NCBI RefSeq assembly: GCF_038404745.2
Contig: NZ_JAYKTT020000081.1
Location: 186,001 to 250,000 of the forward strand
Direction of reading: 5' to 3'
From: Chlorogloeopsis sp038404745
GTDB taxonomy: Bacteria; Cyanobacteriota; Cyanobacteriia; Cyanobacteriales; Nostocaceae
Length of the DNA stretch: 64,000 nucleotides
This document shows, in pieces, positions 1 through 8,496 of this stretch. The notes below the pieces were generated by a model, which was not told where the DNA came from, did no database searches, and saw nothing but the letters and a program-made list of their open reading frames with translations. The translations under genes were made by a program, and so were the position numbers. Each line of letters begins with the position of its first letter. Within the stretch, counting starts at the first letter, position 1.

Positions 1-362
1 CAGAAGTAATTGAGCGAGCTTTTTTTGAAAATTCTCCCAATTTCTACAACGGTAACAACATTAAAAGCCAGATAGACTTAATCCTCGGCCCTGGTTCGTT
101 GTTCCGAAACTCCTTCCCGGAAAATAAAATTGCAAGAGATGCTGAATTAATCAATATTGTCTATCAGGACACCCTCTACCAACAGGTTAGTAGTGACCCT
201 TATCTTCGCACACCAGATTTACCGAATCCTTATAACACTTCGCTGTTAATGTCTCCTAGTTTGAATGCCAATCAACTAAAACTAGGAACTGAGTATCGCT
301 TTGAGGAGACGCAATCTCGTCTCAAATCCGACTATGAGAGGTCAGGAAAAAACAGTCAATAG
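1..362 (+). CDS. hypothetical protein, C-terminal part only
   Basis: The frame is open from the left edge (first full codon at base 3) to a TAG at 360-362, so about 119 residues of the 3' end of a longer gene are present. An ATG-like start at 99 would be internal, because coding continues upstream of it. The fragment is rich in Asn, Pro and Tyr, with no membrane segment and no motif I recognise. It is followed by about 200 bases of AT-rich spacer and a tRNA on the other strand. Function is unknown. Confidence 0.6.
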   Translation, partial: EVIERAFFENSPNFYNGNNIKSQIDLILGPGSLFRNSFPENKIARDAELINIVYQDTLYQQVSSDPYLRTPDLPNPYNTSLLMSPSLNANQLKLGTEYRFEETQSRLKSDYERSGKNSQ

Positions 363-559
363 TCTTCTGTTGAACAGATATTACTACTTTGGTTTTAAAA
401 ATAAGCTAGTTTAGAGGTTGATTAATCAAAGAGTTTTCATCAATTATGGTGAAACCCTGATGGTAATTCAACCTTTCCATAAATTTCGGACTATATTTTT
501 AGATATAAACCTAAATTTAAAATCTTTTGGAACCTTTTCATAGTTCATTAAAAAATAAA

Positions 560-632
560 TCCAGGGTGCAGGAGTTGAACCTGCCTAGGGCGAATTATGA
601 GTTCGCTGCCTCAACCGCTCGGCCAACCCTGG
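560..632 (-). tRNA. tRNA with CAU anticodon (Ile2 or elongator Met)
   Basis: On the minus strand a full cloverleaf can be folded: acceptor CCAGGGT pairs with ACCCTGG, the anticodon stem is GCGAA/TTCGC around the loop CTCATAA, the variable loop has 5 bases, and the T arm is GCAGG-TTCAACT-CCTGC. The discriminator is A and CCA is not encoded. The anticodon is CAU. The stem lacks the three G:C pairs of initiator tRNA. The D arm (GCCGAGCGGTTGAGGC) resembles the plastid and cyanobacterial tRNA-Ile whose CAU is modified to lysidine, so Ile2 is somewhat favoured over Met. The two cannot be separated with certainty from sequence alone. Confidence 0.9.
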
Positions 633-825
633 TTACAACTTGTTGATTTTAGCATAATTTTACTACTTGTGTACCTCAAAAGTAGCTGATCAAATTTTTT
701 GAGTAGATAATTTAGGTAGTGCGATCGCACAGACTAATACTTAAACTAAGTTTCTTTAAGAATTTAGGTAAACTAATTCAGTACTTTGAAATAAACTAGC
801 ATTCTTCTGCCATGGCTTGTCAGCA

Positions 826-1515
826 ATGAGAATAAATTCTACTGTTCTTCTTACTTTAACTTTGTTAACTCTGATGTTGGGATCTGGCTCTGTGAGTGCA
901 TTTTTAGGATTTGATATAGGTAGTAAAGCACTTAAAGGCGTGACAACTCCAGATTCGCGTCCTACTACCAAATTCAACAGTGCCAAGACAGGCAGTTCTC
1001 AACATGGAGGAACGTTCTTAAAAGAAGAAGAAATCTTAAAAATTGTTAAAGCGCGCATCGAAGGCAAGACTCGTACTAAGTCAGAAAAAATAGAAGAAGA
1101 AGAAGAGGATATAACTACTAATAAGCAAAAGCAAAAGCCGCAAGAAGAGATTCAAGAAAAACCCCAGGCAGGATTTCCGGTTACGGCTGAAAGTGGAGGT
1201 GTAAATTTTTCTGTACAATCTGCTCGTTATTCTGGCGGTGCTTTGCAGTTGCGAGTGAATTTGCAGAACAAAGGCAAGGATTCTGTCCGTTTCCTCTATA
1301 GCTTTTTGGATATTACAGACAATAAAGGACGAACCCTAAGTGGTAGTACAGATGGCTTGCCATCAGAATTACCTGCCAATGGGCCGACATTTTCTGGTAC
1401 TGTGAGCATTCCCACTGCTTTACTTGATGATGTTAAAAGCATCTCACTGTCAATCACTGATTATCCAGCTCAAAAACTGAAGCTAGAAGTATCAGATATT
1501 CCTGTAGAAAGATAA
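826..1515 (+). CDS. hypothetical exported protein
   Basis: A 229-residue protein starting at ATG 826; a TTG three codons earlier is a weaker choice. Residues 1-24 form a typical signal peptide (MRINST, a Leu/Thr-rich hydrophobic core, then an SVSA-type cleavage site). The middle (about 60-115) is very charged, with Glu and Lys runs and a Gln/Lys-rich stretch that is probably unstructured. Residues 120-225 look like one beta-sandwich domain (alternating hydrophobics, with phrases such as LQLRVNLQNKGKDSVRF). It is probably periplasmic. I do not recognise the family. Confidence 0.7.
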   Translation: MRINSTVLLTLTLLTLMLGSGSVSAFLGFDIGSKALKGVTTPDSRPTTKFNSAKTGSSQHGGTFLKEEEILKIVKARIEGKTRTKSEKIEEEEEDITTNKQKQKPQEEIQEKPQAGFPVTAESGGVNFSVQSARYSGGALQLRVNLQNKGKDSVRFLYSFLDITDNKGRTLSGSTDGLPSELPANGPTFSGTVSIPTALLDDVKSISLSITDYPAQKLKLEVSDIPVER

Positions 1516-1524
1516 ATAGGGGCT

Positions 1525-1615
1525 AGGAACTAGGGACTAGGGATTGGGAATAAAGAAATTTTCATACCCAATCCCCGATACCCAGTACCTGATCACCTGT
1601 ACCCCATCCCCAAAT
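1525..1615. repeat. low-complexity intergenic repeat with hairpin
   Basis: The spacer is built of short repeated words (variants of 'ctaggga' and 'cccaatcccc'). GGATTGGG at 1541-1548 pairs with CCCAATCC at 1567-1574. The same style of spacer recurs at 3002-3062, 35740-35850 and elsewhere in the window. Confidence 0.5.
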
Positions 1616-1633
1616 AAGGGCGTTTAAACTAGC

Positions 1634-3001
1634 TTGGCAGTGAGAGGTTTTCTGAGTTTGAGTTGGACTGATGTGGGGCTGCGATTTTTATTAGTGCTGC
1701 TCCTGATTGTCATAAATGCCTTTTTTGTCACGGCTGAGTTTTCAATGGTGACAGTGCGGCGATCGCGCATTCATCAGTTAGTTGAGGCTGGTGATATTCA
1801 AGCGCTCACCGTTGAGGTTTTGCAACGCAGTATTGATCGATTGCTATCTACAACCCAGTTAGGCATTACCCTCTCTAGTTTGGCACTGGGGTGGATTGGA
1901 GAAAGTACGATGGTAGTCCTAGTAAAATTGTGGCTGCAATCTTGGCCTTTACCAAGAGGCATCAGTGCCTTTATGGCTCATTCACTATCCATTCCAATCA
2001 CATTTTTTTTAATTGCCTATCTCCAGATTGTATTGGGAGAATTATGTCCTAAATCTGTGGCGATGTTGTACTCAGAACAGTTGGCAAGATTTTTAGGCCC
2101 TTCTGTTAGAGCGATCGTACGCTTTTTTAGCCCCTTTATTTGGATTCTTAATCAATCAACACGCTGTCTGTTGCGATTGTTTGGCATAGAGTATACGGGT
2201 CAAAGTTGGAGACCACCTGTTACTCCAGAAGAATTGCAATTAATTATTTCCACAGAACGTGAATCTACTGGTTTGCAAGCTGGAGAACGAGAACTGTTAA
2301 AAAACGTGTTTGAGTTTGGGGAGGTAACAGCACAGGCAATCATGATCCCCCGCACAAATGTAGTAACGCTGCCTCAAAATGCTACTTTGCAGAATTTTTT
2401 CGAGCAGATGGCTGATACTGGTTATTCTGGCTTTCCTATTATCGGTGAATCTCTAGATGAGATTCATGGCATTGTTTACTTTAAAGACTTAGCCAAACCC
2501 TTAACTACAGGTCAGCTAATTTTAGACACACAAATCCAGCCTTGGATACGTGCAGCACGATTTGTGCCAGAACAAACACCGTTAAATGAATTATTACCGA
2601 TGATGCAGCAAGAGAAGCTAGGCATGGTAATAGTGGTGGACGAATTTGGTGGGACTGTAGGATTAGTAACTATTCAAGATGTGATTGCCCAAATTATTGG
2701 AGAGACTAGTGCAGTAGAAAGTAGTGATGAGTTGTTGATTGAGCTTATAGATCGATGGACATTTGTGGTGCAAGCACAAATCAACTTAGAAGAGATGAAC
2801 GAAGTATTACATCTTGATTTACCTGTAGGCAAGGAGTACCAAACACTTGGCGGTTTCTTGCTTTACCAGTTACAGAAAGTACCAGAACTTGGTGAAACCT
2901 TCCGTTATAAAAATTTGGAATTTACTGTCATGTCAGTTGAAGGGCCTCGCTTGCATCAAATTCAAGTGCGGCGCTTAGAAGAGGGGGGTATAAGGGAGTA
3001 A
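1634..3001 (+). CDS. CNNM/CorC-HlyC family membrane protein with CBS pair
   Basis: A 455-residue protein of the hemolysin C/CorC-like family, whose members are linked to Mg/Co efflux or homeostasis in the inner membrane. Residues about 15-200 form the DUF21 (CNNM) membrane domain with hydrophobic segments and the family phrase NAFFVTAEFSMV. Residues about 215-345 form a pair of CBS domains (IMIPRTNVVTLP, then GMVIVVDEFGGTVGLVTIQD). Residues 365-450 are the CorC_HlyC C-terminal domain (YQTLGGFLLYQL). The start used is TTG 1634; GTG 1640 is equally possible and no clear ribosome site decides. It is convergent with queC. Confidence 0.85.
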   Translation: MAVRGFLSLSWTDVGLRFLLVLLLIVINAFFVTAEFSMVTVRRSRIHQLVEAGDIQALTVEVLQRSIDRLLSTTQLGITLSSLALGWIGESTMVVLVKLWLQSWPLPRGISAFMAHSLSIPITFFLIAYLQIVLGELCPKSVAMLYSEQLARFLGPSVRAIVRFFSPFIWILNQSTRCLLRLFGIEYTGQSWRPPVTPEELQLIISTERESTGLQAGERELLKNVFEFGEVTAQAIMIPRTNVVTLPQNATLQNFFEQMADTGYSGFPIIGESLDEIHGIVYFKDLAKPLTTGQLILDTQIQPWIRAARFVPEQTPLNELLPMMQQEKLGMVIVVDEFGGTVGLVTIQDVIAQIIGETSAVESSDELLIELIDRWTFVVQAQINLEEMNEVLHLDLPVGKEYQTLGGFLLYQLQKVPELGETFRYKNLEFTVMSVEGPRLHQIQVRRLEEGGIRE

Positions 3002-3062
3002 GGGTACAAGGGTATAAGGGAAATTAATTCACCTATACCCCTACACTCCCACACCCCTATAC
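3002..3062. repeat. purine/pyrimidine-asymmetric inverted repeat between convergent genes
   Basis: A run of AAGGG/TAAGGG words is followed by its approximate reverse complement (ACCTATACCCC, ACACTCCC), giving an imperfect hairpin exactly between the ends of the CorC-like gene and queC. It may serve as a two-way terminator. It belongs to the low-complexity spacer class seen at several sites here. Confidence 0.45.
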
Positions 3063-3743
3063 CCGATTTTGAGCATAAGCCAACGGATCTTTTAACCCTA
3101 GTTCAGCAAAAGCAGCAAGACGCAAGCGACAAGCGTCACATAAACCACATGCGACTTCTTTGCCTGCATAGCAAGACCAAGTTAGCTGCCAGGGGACTCC
3201 CAGTCGATTGCCAAGTTGGATAATTTCTGTTTTTTTGAGGTGGAGCAGGGGTGTAACAATATTTATGGGTTTACCTTCACGCCCTTGTTTTGTCCCCAAA
3301 CGAAATACTTCCTGCATTGCCTGGATATAGTCGGGGCGACAATCAGGATATCCAGAGTAGTCTAAAGCGTTAACGCCGATGTAGATACGTTCGGCACCAA
3401 TAGTTTCGGCGTAACCGAGGGCAAAACTTAAGAAGATGGTATTCCGCGCCGGGACATAGGTAACAGGAATATTCTGCGACATTTCTTCTAGGGAGCGCCC
3501 TTCGGGTAAATCAATTGTGTTGTCCGTAAGCGCCGATCCTCCCCACTGCCGTAAGTCAAAAGTTACTACTTGATGTTGCAATACACCTGTTGTTTGTGCG
3601 ATCGCTAATGCCGATTGTAACTCTCGTCGATGTCGTTGCTGATAGTCAAAGGAAATGGTATAACACTCACAACCATCAGCTAATGCTTGATAGAGAACTG
3701 TGGAAGAGTCTAATCCCCCAGACAGTAGAATTACAGCTTTCAT
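3057..3743 (-). CDS. queC: 7-cyano-7-deazaguanine synthase QueC
   Basis: This 228-residue enzyme converts 7-carboxy-7-deazaguanine to preQ0 with ammonia and ATP in the queuosine pathway. The PP-loop ATP-binding motif SGGLDSST is at residues 8-15. The zinc-binding cysteines are C191, C199, C202 and C205 (CYAGKEVACGLCDAC). The sequence YIGVNALDYSGYPDCRPDY is typical of the family. Length is normal. ATG start at 3743. No other queuosine gene is adjacent, and no preQ1 riboswitch was recognised upstream. Confidence 0.95.
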   Translation of the reverse strand: MKAVILLSGGLDSSTVLYQALADGCECYTISFDYQQRHRRELQSALAIAQTTGVLQHQVVTFDLRQWGGSALTDNTIDLPEGRSLEEMSQNIPVTYVPARNTIFLSFALGYAETIGAERIYIGVNALDYSGYPDCRPDYIQAMQEVFRLGTKQGREGKPINIVTPLLHLKKTEIIQLGNRLGVPWQLTWSCYAGKEVACGLCDACRLRLAAFAELGLKDPLAYAQNRV

Positions 3744-4192
3744 CTGTCGATAATTATTTTATTTGATTTTCAATTTTTAATTACTGAGTTTACTGGAGGT
3801 GACTTCTAGTCCAAAATTATGAAGAATACTCTCTCAGTATTTGGTAATTTAACAGACAAACATGAATGGGCTTTCACTGGTATGTAGTTAAATGACTATA
3901 CTGTTAAATCAAATTTATCTGAACGTGAAAATGAGATTAACACACTTTACACTTACTTTTTTGCAGTAAGCAACCAGACAAAAATTATACTGCGTAGCGT
4001 TGCAAAAAACACATTACACTCTACTAAATATACAAAACAGAGGTTAGTGGTGGGAACTCATAACAAACTTTGAAATTCTTCATAAATAGAACCTCTATGT
4101 TACCATCTGGATGGTTTTAGACGACTCGTCACTGGCAATTTGAGTATCAAAGCCAACGACCAGCGTCTCTAAATTTGGTGGTTGAGGAGAGA
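3744..4192. other. spacer between divergent queC and oxidoreductase gene
   Basis: About 450 AT-rich bases between two divergent genes, so it should hold both promoters. I found no clear protein gene, tRNA, perfect GTAN8TAC box or strong hairpin in it. Confidence 0.4.
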
Positions 4193-5284
4193 ATGAGAGT
4201 GCAAGATAGCAGCATGTCAGCAGGAGAACAGAACGGACACGGACAGCGCACCCAACCCCGCCCAATTCGCATAGGCGTCATCGGGGTGGGTAACATGGGT
4301 CAGCATCATGCCCGTGTCCTGAGTTCGATGAAAGACGTTGAACTGGTTGGTGTAGCAGATATTAATGTTGAGCGAGGATTAGAAACCGCCAGCAGATACA
4401 AGGTGCGTTTTTTTGAGGATTACTGTGACCTGCTGCCCCATGTGGAAGCAGTTTGCATTGCCGTTCCCACGCGCCTGCATTATGCCGTCGGCATTACCTG
4501 TCTTTTGGCAGGAATTCATGTTTTGATTGAAAAGCCGATTGCTGCAAGTATTTCTGAAGCAGAATCGCTCGTAAATGCTGCCGCTGAATCTGGGTGTATT
4601 TTGCAAGTAGGTCATATCGAGCGTTTTAGTCCAGCATTTCAAGAATTAAGCAAAGTCTTGAAGACTGAGGAAGTACTGGCTTTAGAGGCGCACCGAATGA
4701 GTCCTTATTCAAATCGTGCTAATGATGTCTCAGTTGTTTTGGATTTAATGATCCATGATATTGACCTACTTTTGGAATTGGCTGCCTCTCCAGTAGTCAA
4801 GTTGACAGCTAGTGGCAACCGCACTTTGGACTCTGGTTATTTAGATTACGTGTCTGCAACCTTGGGATTTGCTAATGGTATTGTCGCTACTCTGACTGCC
4901 AGCAAAGTTACTCACCGCAAGATCCGTAGTATTGTTGCTCATTGCAAAAATTCATACACTGAGGCAGATTTTCTCAAAAACGAAATTTTGATTCACCGAC
5001 ACACTACTGGTAATTCAATAACGGACTATCGGCAAATACTTTATAAACAGGATGGCTTGATTGAAAAAGTTTACACTAGCAATACAGACAAGTTAGGTGC
5101 AGAATTAGAACATTTTGTTAATTGTGTGCGGGGCGGCAATCAACCTTCAGTTGGTGGCGAACAGGCACTCAAAGCTTTGAGGTTGGCTAGTTTAGTTGAA
5201 CAGATGGCTTTGGAGGAAAAAGTTTGGAATCCATTAGATTGGGAATCTGAACCGAGAGTGCAATCTCTAACACCCACTGTTTAA
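4193..5284 (+). CDS. Gfo/Idh/MocA family NAD(P)-dependent oxidoreductase
   Basis: A 363-residue protein from ATG 4193. A GAGGAG lies just upstream; TTG 4175 and ATG 4214 are alternatives. After a polar leader, the Rossmann motif IGVIGVGNMGQHHARVL binds NAD(P). The EKPIA motif, with its catalytic Lys, and the C-terminal GFO_IDH_MocA domain follow, including DLMIHDIDLLLEL with the His usual for sugar or inositol dehydrogenases of this fold. The substrate cannot be read from sequence; UDP-sugar or other sugar derivatives are possible. Confidence 0.85.
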   Translation: MRVQDSSMSAGEQNGHGQRTQPRPIRIGVIGVGNMGQHHARVLSSMKDVELVGVADINVERGLETASRYKVRFFEDYCDLLPHVEAVCIAVPTRLHYAVGITCLLAGIHVLIEKPIAASISEAESLVNAAAESGCILQVGHIERFSPAFQELSKVLKTEEVLALEAHRMSPYSNRANDVSVVLDLMIHDIDLLLELAASPVVKLTASGNRTLDSGYLDYVSATLGFANGIVATLTASKVTHRKIRSIVAHCKNSYTEADFLKNEILIHRHTTGNSITDYRQILYKQDGLIEKVYTSNTDKLGAELEHFVNCVRGGNQPSVGGEQALKALRLASLVEQMALEEKVWNPLDWESEPRVQSLTPTV

Positions 5285-5368
5285 AAAAGAGTGGGAAATT
5301 TAAAAACTGGGAGAGTGGGGAAAGTAAGTAATTACCTTTTTCCTTCTCCCTTTTTATGTAGAGGTGGT

Positions 5369-5438
5369 AGTAGGGGCGGGTTTTGTTGATAATCTTGCCG
5401 TTCAAACTGATAATTTATCTTCTAAACCCGCCTGTACA
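5369..5438. repeat. dispersed inverted repeat (GTAGGGGCGGGTTT family), copy 1
   Basis: It starts with TAGGGGCGGGTTTTGTT and ends with AAACCCGCCTGTAC, so the ends are inverted repeats of each other. Related copies lie at 22391-22457 and 54757-54822, all intergenic. It has the size and shape of a small non-coding mobile element. Confidence 0.6.
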
Positions 5439-5573
5439 GTAGTTAGTAGTTAATAGATTGCTTGTCTATTCCTCCCCTTATCCCCGCGTCTGGGTGTCTC
5501 CCCTATTTCCCAGAGGTGATCGCTCTGAATTTAGTAACTAGAATTTGATAGCAACTATTAGGAATCTACTTAA

Positions 5574-6188
5574 ATGACTGATTGGATCAAAACTACTATT
5601 GAATCTTTGGGCTATGTCGGTATTGCTCTGTTGATGTTCCTAGAGAACCTGTTTCCGCCTATACCCTCAGAATTGATTATGCCTCTGGCAGGGTATACAG
5701 CAAATTTACCAGGGGCAAAGCTGAATATTTACGGCGTGTTTTTTGCAGGATTGATAGGTTCGGTACTAGGTGCGCTGATTTGGTATTATCCTGGCAAGTT
5801 TCTCAGCGAAAGACGCTTGCAAGCATTAGCTGATAAATACGGCAGTTGGTTAGGAATATCTAACAAAGAAATCGTCCAGGCAAAGCACTGGTTTAATAAG
5901 CAAGGTAAAAAAGCTGTGTTGATTGGTAGGCTTGTGCCTGGAATCCGTACTGTGATTTCTATTCCTGCGGGCATCAGCGATATGCACCTGCCATCTTTCT
6001 TATTTTATACAACTGTGGGTAGCGCATGCTGGGTAGGTTTGCTAACATACACAGGATACGTGTTAGGTAGTCAATATGAACTTGTGGACAAGTATCTTGC
6101 TCCTGTATCCAAATTTGTCCTTGGAGGTCTGATCCTAGCATTTGCGTTCTGGATACTAAAACGCAAGCGCAAAAGTAGGAGAAGATAA
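5574..6188 (+). CDS. DedA family membrane protein
   Basis: A 204-residue inner-membrane protein of the DedA/SNARE-associated superfamily, which has lipid-scramblase-like or transporter roles. Signature phrases are FLENLFPPIPSELIMPLAGY near the N terminus and the conserved GRLVPGIRTVISIPAG in the centre, with re-entrant and membrane segments around them. The C terminus ends with a Lys/Arg-rich tail (LKRKRKSRRR). ATG start at 5574. It stands alone between spacers. The physiological substrate in this organism is unknown. Confidence 0.88.
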   Translation: MTDWIKTTIESLGYVGIALLMFLENLFPPIPSELIMPLAGYTANLPGAKLNIYGVFFAGLIGSVLGALIWYYPGKFLSERRLQALADKYGSWLGISNKEIVQAKHWFNKQGKKAVLIGRLVPGIRTVISIPAGISDMHLPSFLFYTTVGSACWVGLLTYTGYVLGSQYELVDKYLAPVSKFVLGGLILAFAFWILKRKRKSRRR

Positions 6189-6447
6189 AAACTTGTCTCC
6201 TAAATAGAATTACAAAAACATTTTTTTAGTGTAAAAAAGTATCGTGAAGAAGGGTACACCTTCGCTATTTCCTGATCAACTCACGTTACCTTCTATACAG
6301 CAATTTAATGTATAAATTGCACTAATATATTCAGTAATAATTGGTAAGTTTACTGCCACAGTTGACGCCACCAAGAATTTCTGATACACGAATTTTGTAA
6401 GATGAGCATGGTAACTTGTTAAAGCTAAGTAAGTACTAGGAGCTTTC

Positions 6448-7590
6448 ATGACAGACCAACCAACTGCCGCGACCCCAATGAATGCCGCTGCTATACCTAT
6501 GAATAGAGTTTCGGCATCTACTCCCATTAATGCCAATCCCGTAGTGCCTAATAACTCAGCTACTGGTAAAAAAATACTGAGTGTTGATTTAGGTAGAACT
6601 TCCACAAAAGCCTGTATTACCCGCGAGCCTGGAAATGTCATATTCATTTCTGCCAACGTCAAGGAAATGTCAATGGAACAGGTGCGAGGAGGTGTATTTG
6701 AAGCCCGTGCCACAGATCCCTTGATGGATTTATGGTTGGAGTATCAAGGCAGTGGATATGCTGTAGGTCAACTAGCAGCAGATTTTGGTGCCAATTTGGG
6801 AGTAGGTCAATCTAAGGTCGAGGACGCACTGGTAAAAGTCTTGGCTTGTGCAGGTTATTTCAAGCTTAAAGACGACATTTCTGTTGTAGTGGGTTTGCCT
6901 TACCTTTCTCAAGAGCAGTTTGAAAAGGAAAAAGCCCAATTAATAAGTCAATTAGAAGGGCCTCATGTCATGAACTTTCGCAGCGAATCAGTATCGCTGA
7001 ACGTGAATAAAGTATGGGTGATGCCAGAAGGTTATGGCAGTCTACTATGGTGTGAAGGTAAACCCCAAAAAGGTGCGATGCCTGACTTTACTAAAGTTTC
7101 GGCAGCGATTGTCGATATTGGGCATCAAACTATTGATTGTTTGATGGTGGACAATTTCCGCTTTGCTAGAGGTGCTTCTAAGAGCGAAGACTTTGGTATG
7201 AGCAAGTTTTATGAACTAGTAGCCGCTGAGGTTGAAGGAGCTGATAGCCAGTCTTTGGCATTAATTGCAGCTGTTAATCGACCCAAAGGCGATCGCTTCT
7301 ACCGTCCTCGTGGTGCTAGCAAACCTGCGAACTTAGATGATGTTCTTCCTAATCTCACCGAAATGTTTTCGCGGGAAATTTGCAGCCGTGTGCTAGCATG
7401 GCTACCAGAGCGCGTCACTGATGTGATTCTAACCGGTGGTGGTGGAGAGTACTTCTGGGAAGACGTTCAACGTCTGCTGAAGGAAGCAAAAATTAATGCC
7501 CACTTAGCTTCTCCTTCTCGGCAGGCTAACGCTCTGGGACAATATATATACGCAGAAGCACAGCTTGCTAACCGCTCTTCTAAAGCTTAA
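6448..7590 (+). CDS. ParM/StbA-like actin homologue (CorM-like)
   Basis: A 380-residue protein starting at ATG 6448 with AGGAG nine bases upstream. Residues 1-40 are a low-complexity Pro/Ala/Asn leader. Residues 43 onward show the actin-fold nucleotide motifs: LSVDLGRTSTKACIT (phosphate 1, about 44-58), VDIGHQTIDCLM (phosphate 2, about 222-233) and VILTGGGGEYF (adenosine, about 326-336). It is followed after 5 bases by a small ribbon-helix-helix/coiled-coil protein, the ParM-ParR gene order of plasmid partition. The surrounding genes are housekeeping, so the pair is chromosomal. I recall that Anabaena sp. PCC 7120 has such a chromosomal pair, CorM/CorR, that forms a cortical cytoskeleton shaping the cell. 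This is probably the orthologue (inference). Confidence 0.8.
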   Translation: MTDQPTAATPMNAAAIPMNRVSASTPINANPVVPNNSATGKKILSVDLGRTSTKACITREPGNVIFISANVKEMSMEQVRGGVFEARATDPLMDLWLEYQGSGYAVGQLAADFGANLGVGQSKVEDALVKVLACAGYFKLKDDISVVVGLPYLSQEQFEKEKAQLISQLEGPHVMNFRSESVSLNVNKVWVMPEGYGSLLWCEGKPQKGAMPDFTKVSAAIVDIGHQTIDCLMVDNFRFARGASKSEDFGMSKFYELVAAEVEGADSQSLALIAAVNRPKGDRFYRPRGASKPANLDDVLPNLTEMFSREICSRVLAWLPERVTDVILTGGGGEYFWEDVQRLLKEAKINAHLASPSRQANALGQYIYAEAQLANRSSKA

Positions 7591-7595
7591 CTCGA

Positions 7596-8126
7596 ATGTT
7601 CCAATGGTCAAAAAAGGTAGTTAAATCGGTTACGTTCAACCCAGGGGTGGCTGACGAAAGTTTGTTAACGCTTGTCGAAAGCCATTTAGAGAAAGATCCT
7701 GAAAAAACTTTCAGCGACCTCTGTAAAGAGGCCCTGTGGCAGTCTTTATGCGTACCGGAATCTGTACGACCAAACCCGCAGTCACCTCCGCCATCGACAA
7801 AATTACCAGCAGCAGGGGGATTGGAACCGCAAATTGCCGACTTGCAAAGTCAATTGACTGACCTGGAGGAACGTTTTTTTGCTAAAACATCTCATCGATT
7901 GGAGATGATGGAACGGCACCTGATGCAACTCAGTCAACAAGTTGCACAGTTAGGCATGATGGTTAATAAATTGCAAGTCATCCAGACATCGACTCAATCA
8001 CCACAAGTAGTAGAAGTATTAAATAATACTCACAATAGCAGTACTACTACTACTTCTGCTGTTACACCTTCCCAAGAGGTAGACCCTTTAATTAGTCGGC
8101 TTAGTCAGTATCTGGATGATTTCTAG
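7596..8126 (+). CDS. ParR-like adaptor for the actin homologue (CorR-like)
   Basis: A 176-residue protein translated 5 bases after the ParM-like gene, surely the same operon. Residues about 9-50 (KSVTFNPGVADESLLTLVE through FSDLCKEALWQSL) resemble a ribbon-helix-helix DNA-binding or dimerisation domain as in ParR. Residues 82-130 are heptad-rich (LQSQLTDLEERF, MMERHLMQLSQQV) and probably a coiled coil. A Ser/Thr-rich linker leads to a short amphipathic end, VDPLISRLSQYLDDF, the place where ParR proteins bind ParM. In the reported CorR, membrane binding replaces DNA segregation; which of the two applies here needs experiment. Confidence 0.75.
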   Translation: MFQWSKKVVKSVTFNPGVADESLLTLVESHLEKDPEKTFSDLCKEALWQSLCVPESVRPNPQSPPPSTKLPAAGGLEPQIADLQSQLTDLEERFFAKTSHRLEMMERHLMQLSQQVAQLGMMVNKLQVIQTSTQSPQVVEVLNNTHNSSTTTTSAVTPSQEVDPLISRLSQYLDDF

Positions 8127-8496
8127 GAAAAACTTAAGTGTGGGAATATTTTTTACTGTGTATCTCCTTAGTAGTATTTTCTATTAAGGAGGTTTAATAT
8201 CTTTCAGCATAATTAGAAACTACAGTCAGGCGATCGCTGGTATTCTCTTGCTGCTAAGTAGAAGGCAGGAGACAGATGGCAGTAGACACGTAGATGCGGT
8301 AGATGCGGAGCAGCTTCCGCAGGTAGGAAAAAATTTATCCGATATAGTTTCTGGCGATAAGGATTTTACGTTTAATTCTGTCCACCTACTTATTAATACT
8401 AGTGTATTACTTGCATGATTTTGATACTTGCTCATTTCTGACTGAGTTCCCTGTGTCAATGATAAAATCCTCCTTAACAGAAGTTGGGATACCTCG
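8127..8496. other. spacer with weak hairpin and Nostoc-type repeat
   Basis: Directly after the ParR-like gene, CTCCTTA and TTAAGGAG (about 8165-8192) can pair, a weak terminator candidate. About 8285-8325 holds the GC-rich repeat word GCGGAGCAGCTTCCGC, common in Nostocales spacers. No gene seen. Confidence 0.4.

Noticed and set aside
21..32. Window start as a mobile-element boundary
   Set aside because: The open frame simply runs off the left edge; nothing marks a junction.
560..632. Initiator tRNA-fMet reading of the CAU tRNA
   Set aside because: The anticodon stem lacks the consecutive G:C pairs of initiators and the acceptor end is fully paired.
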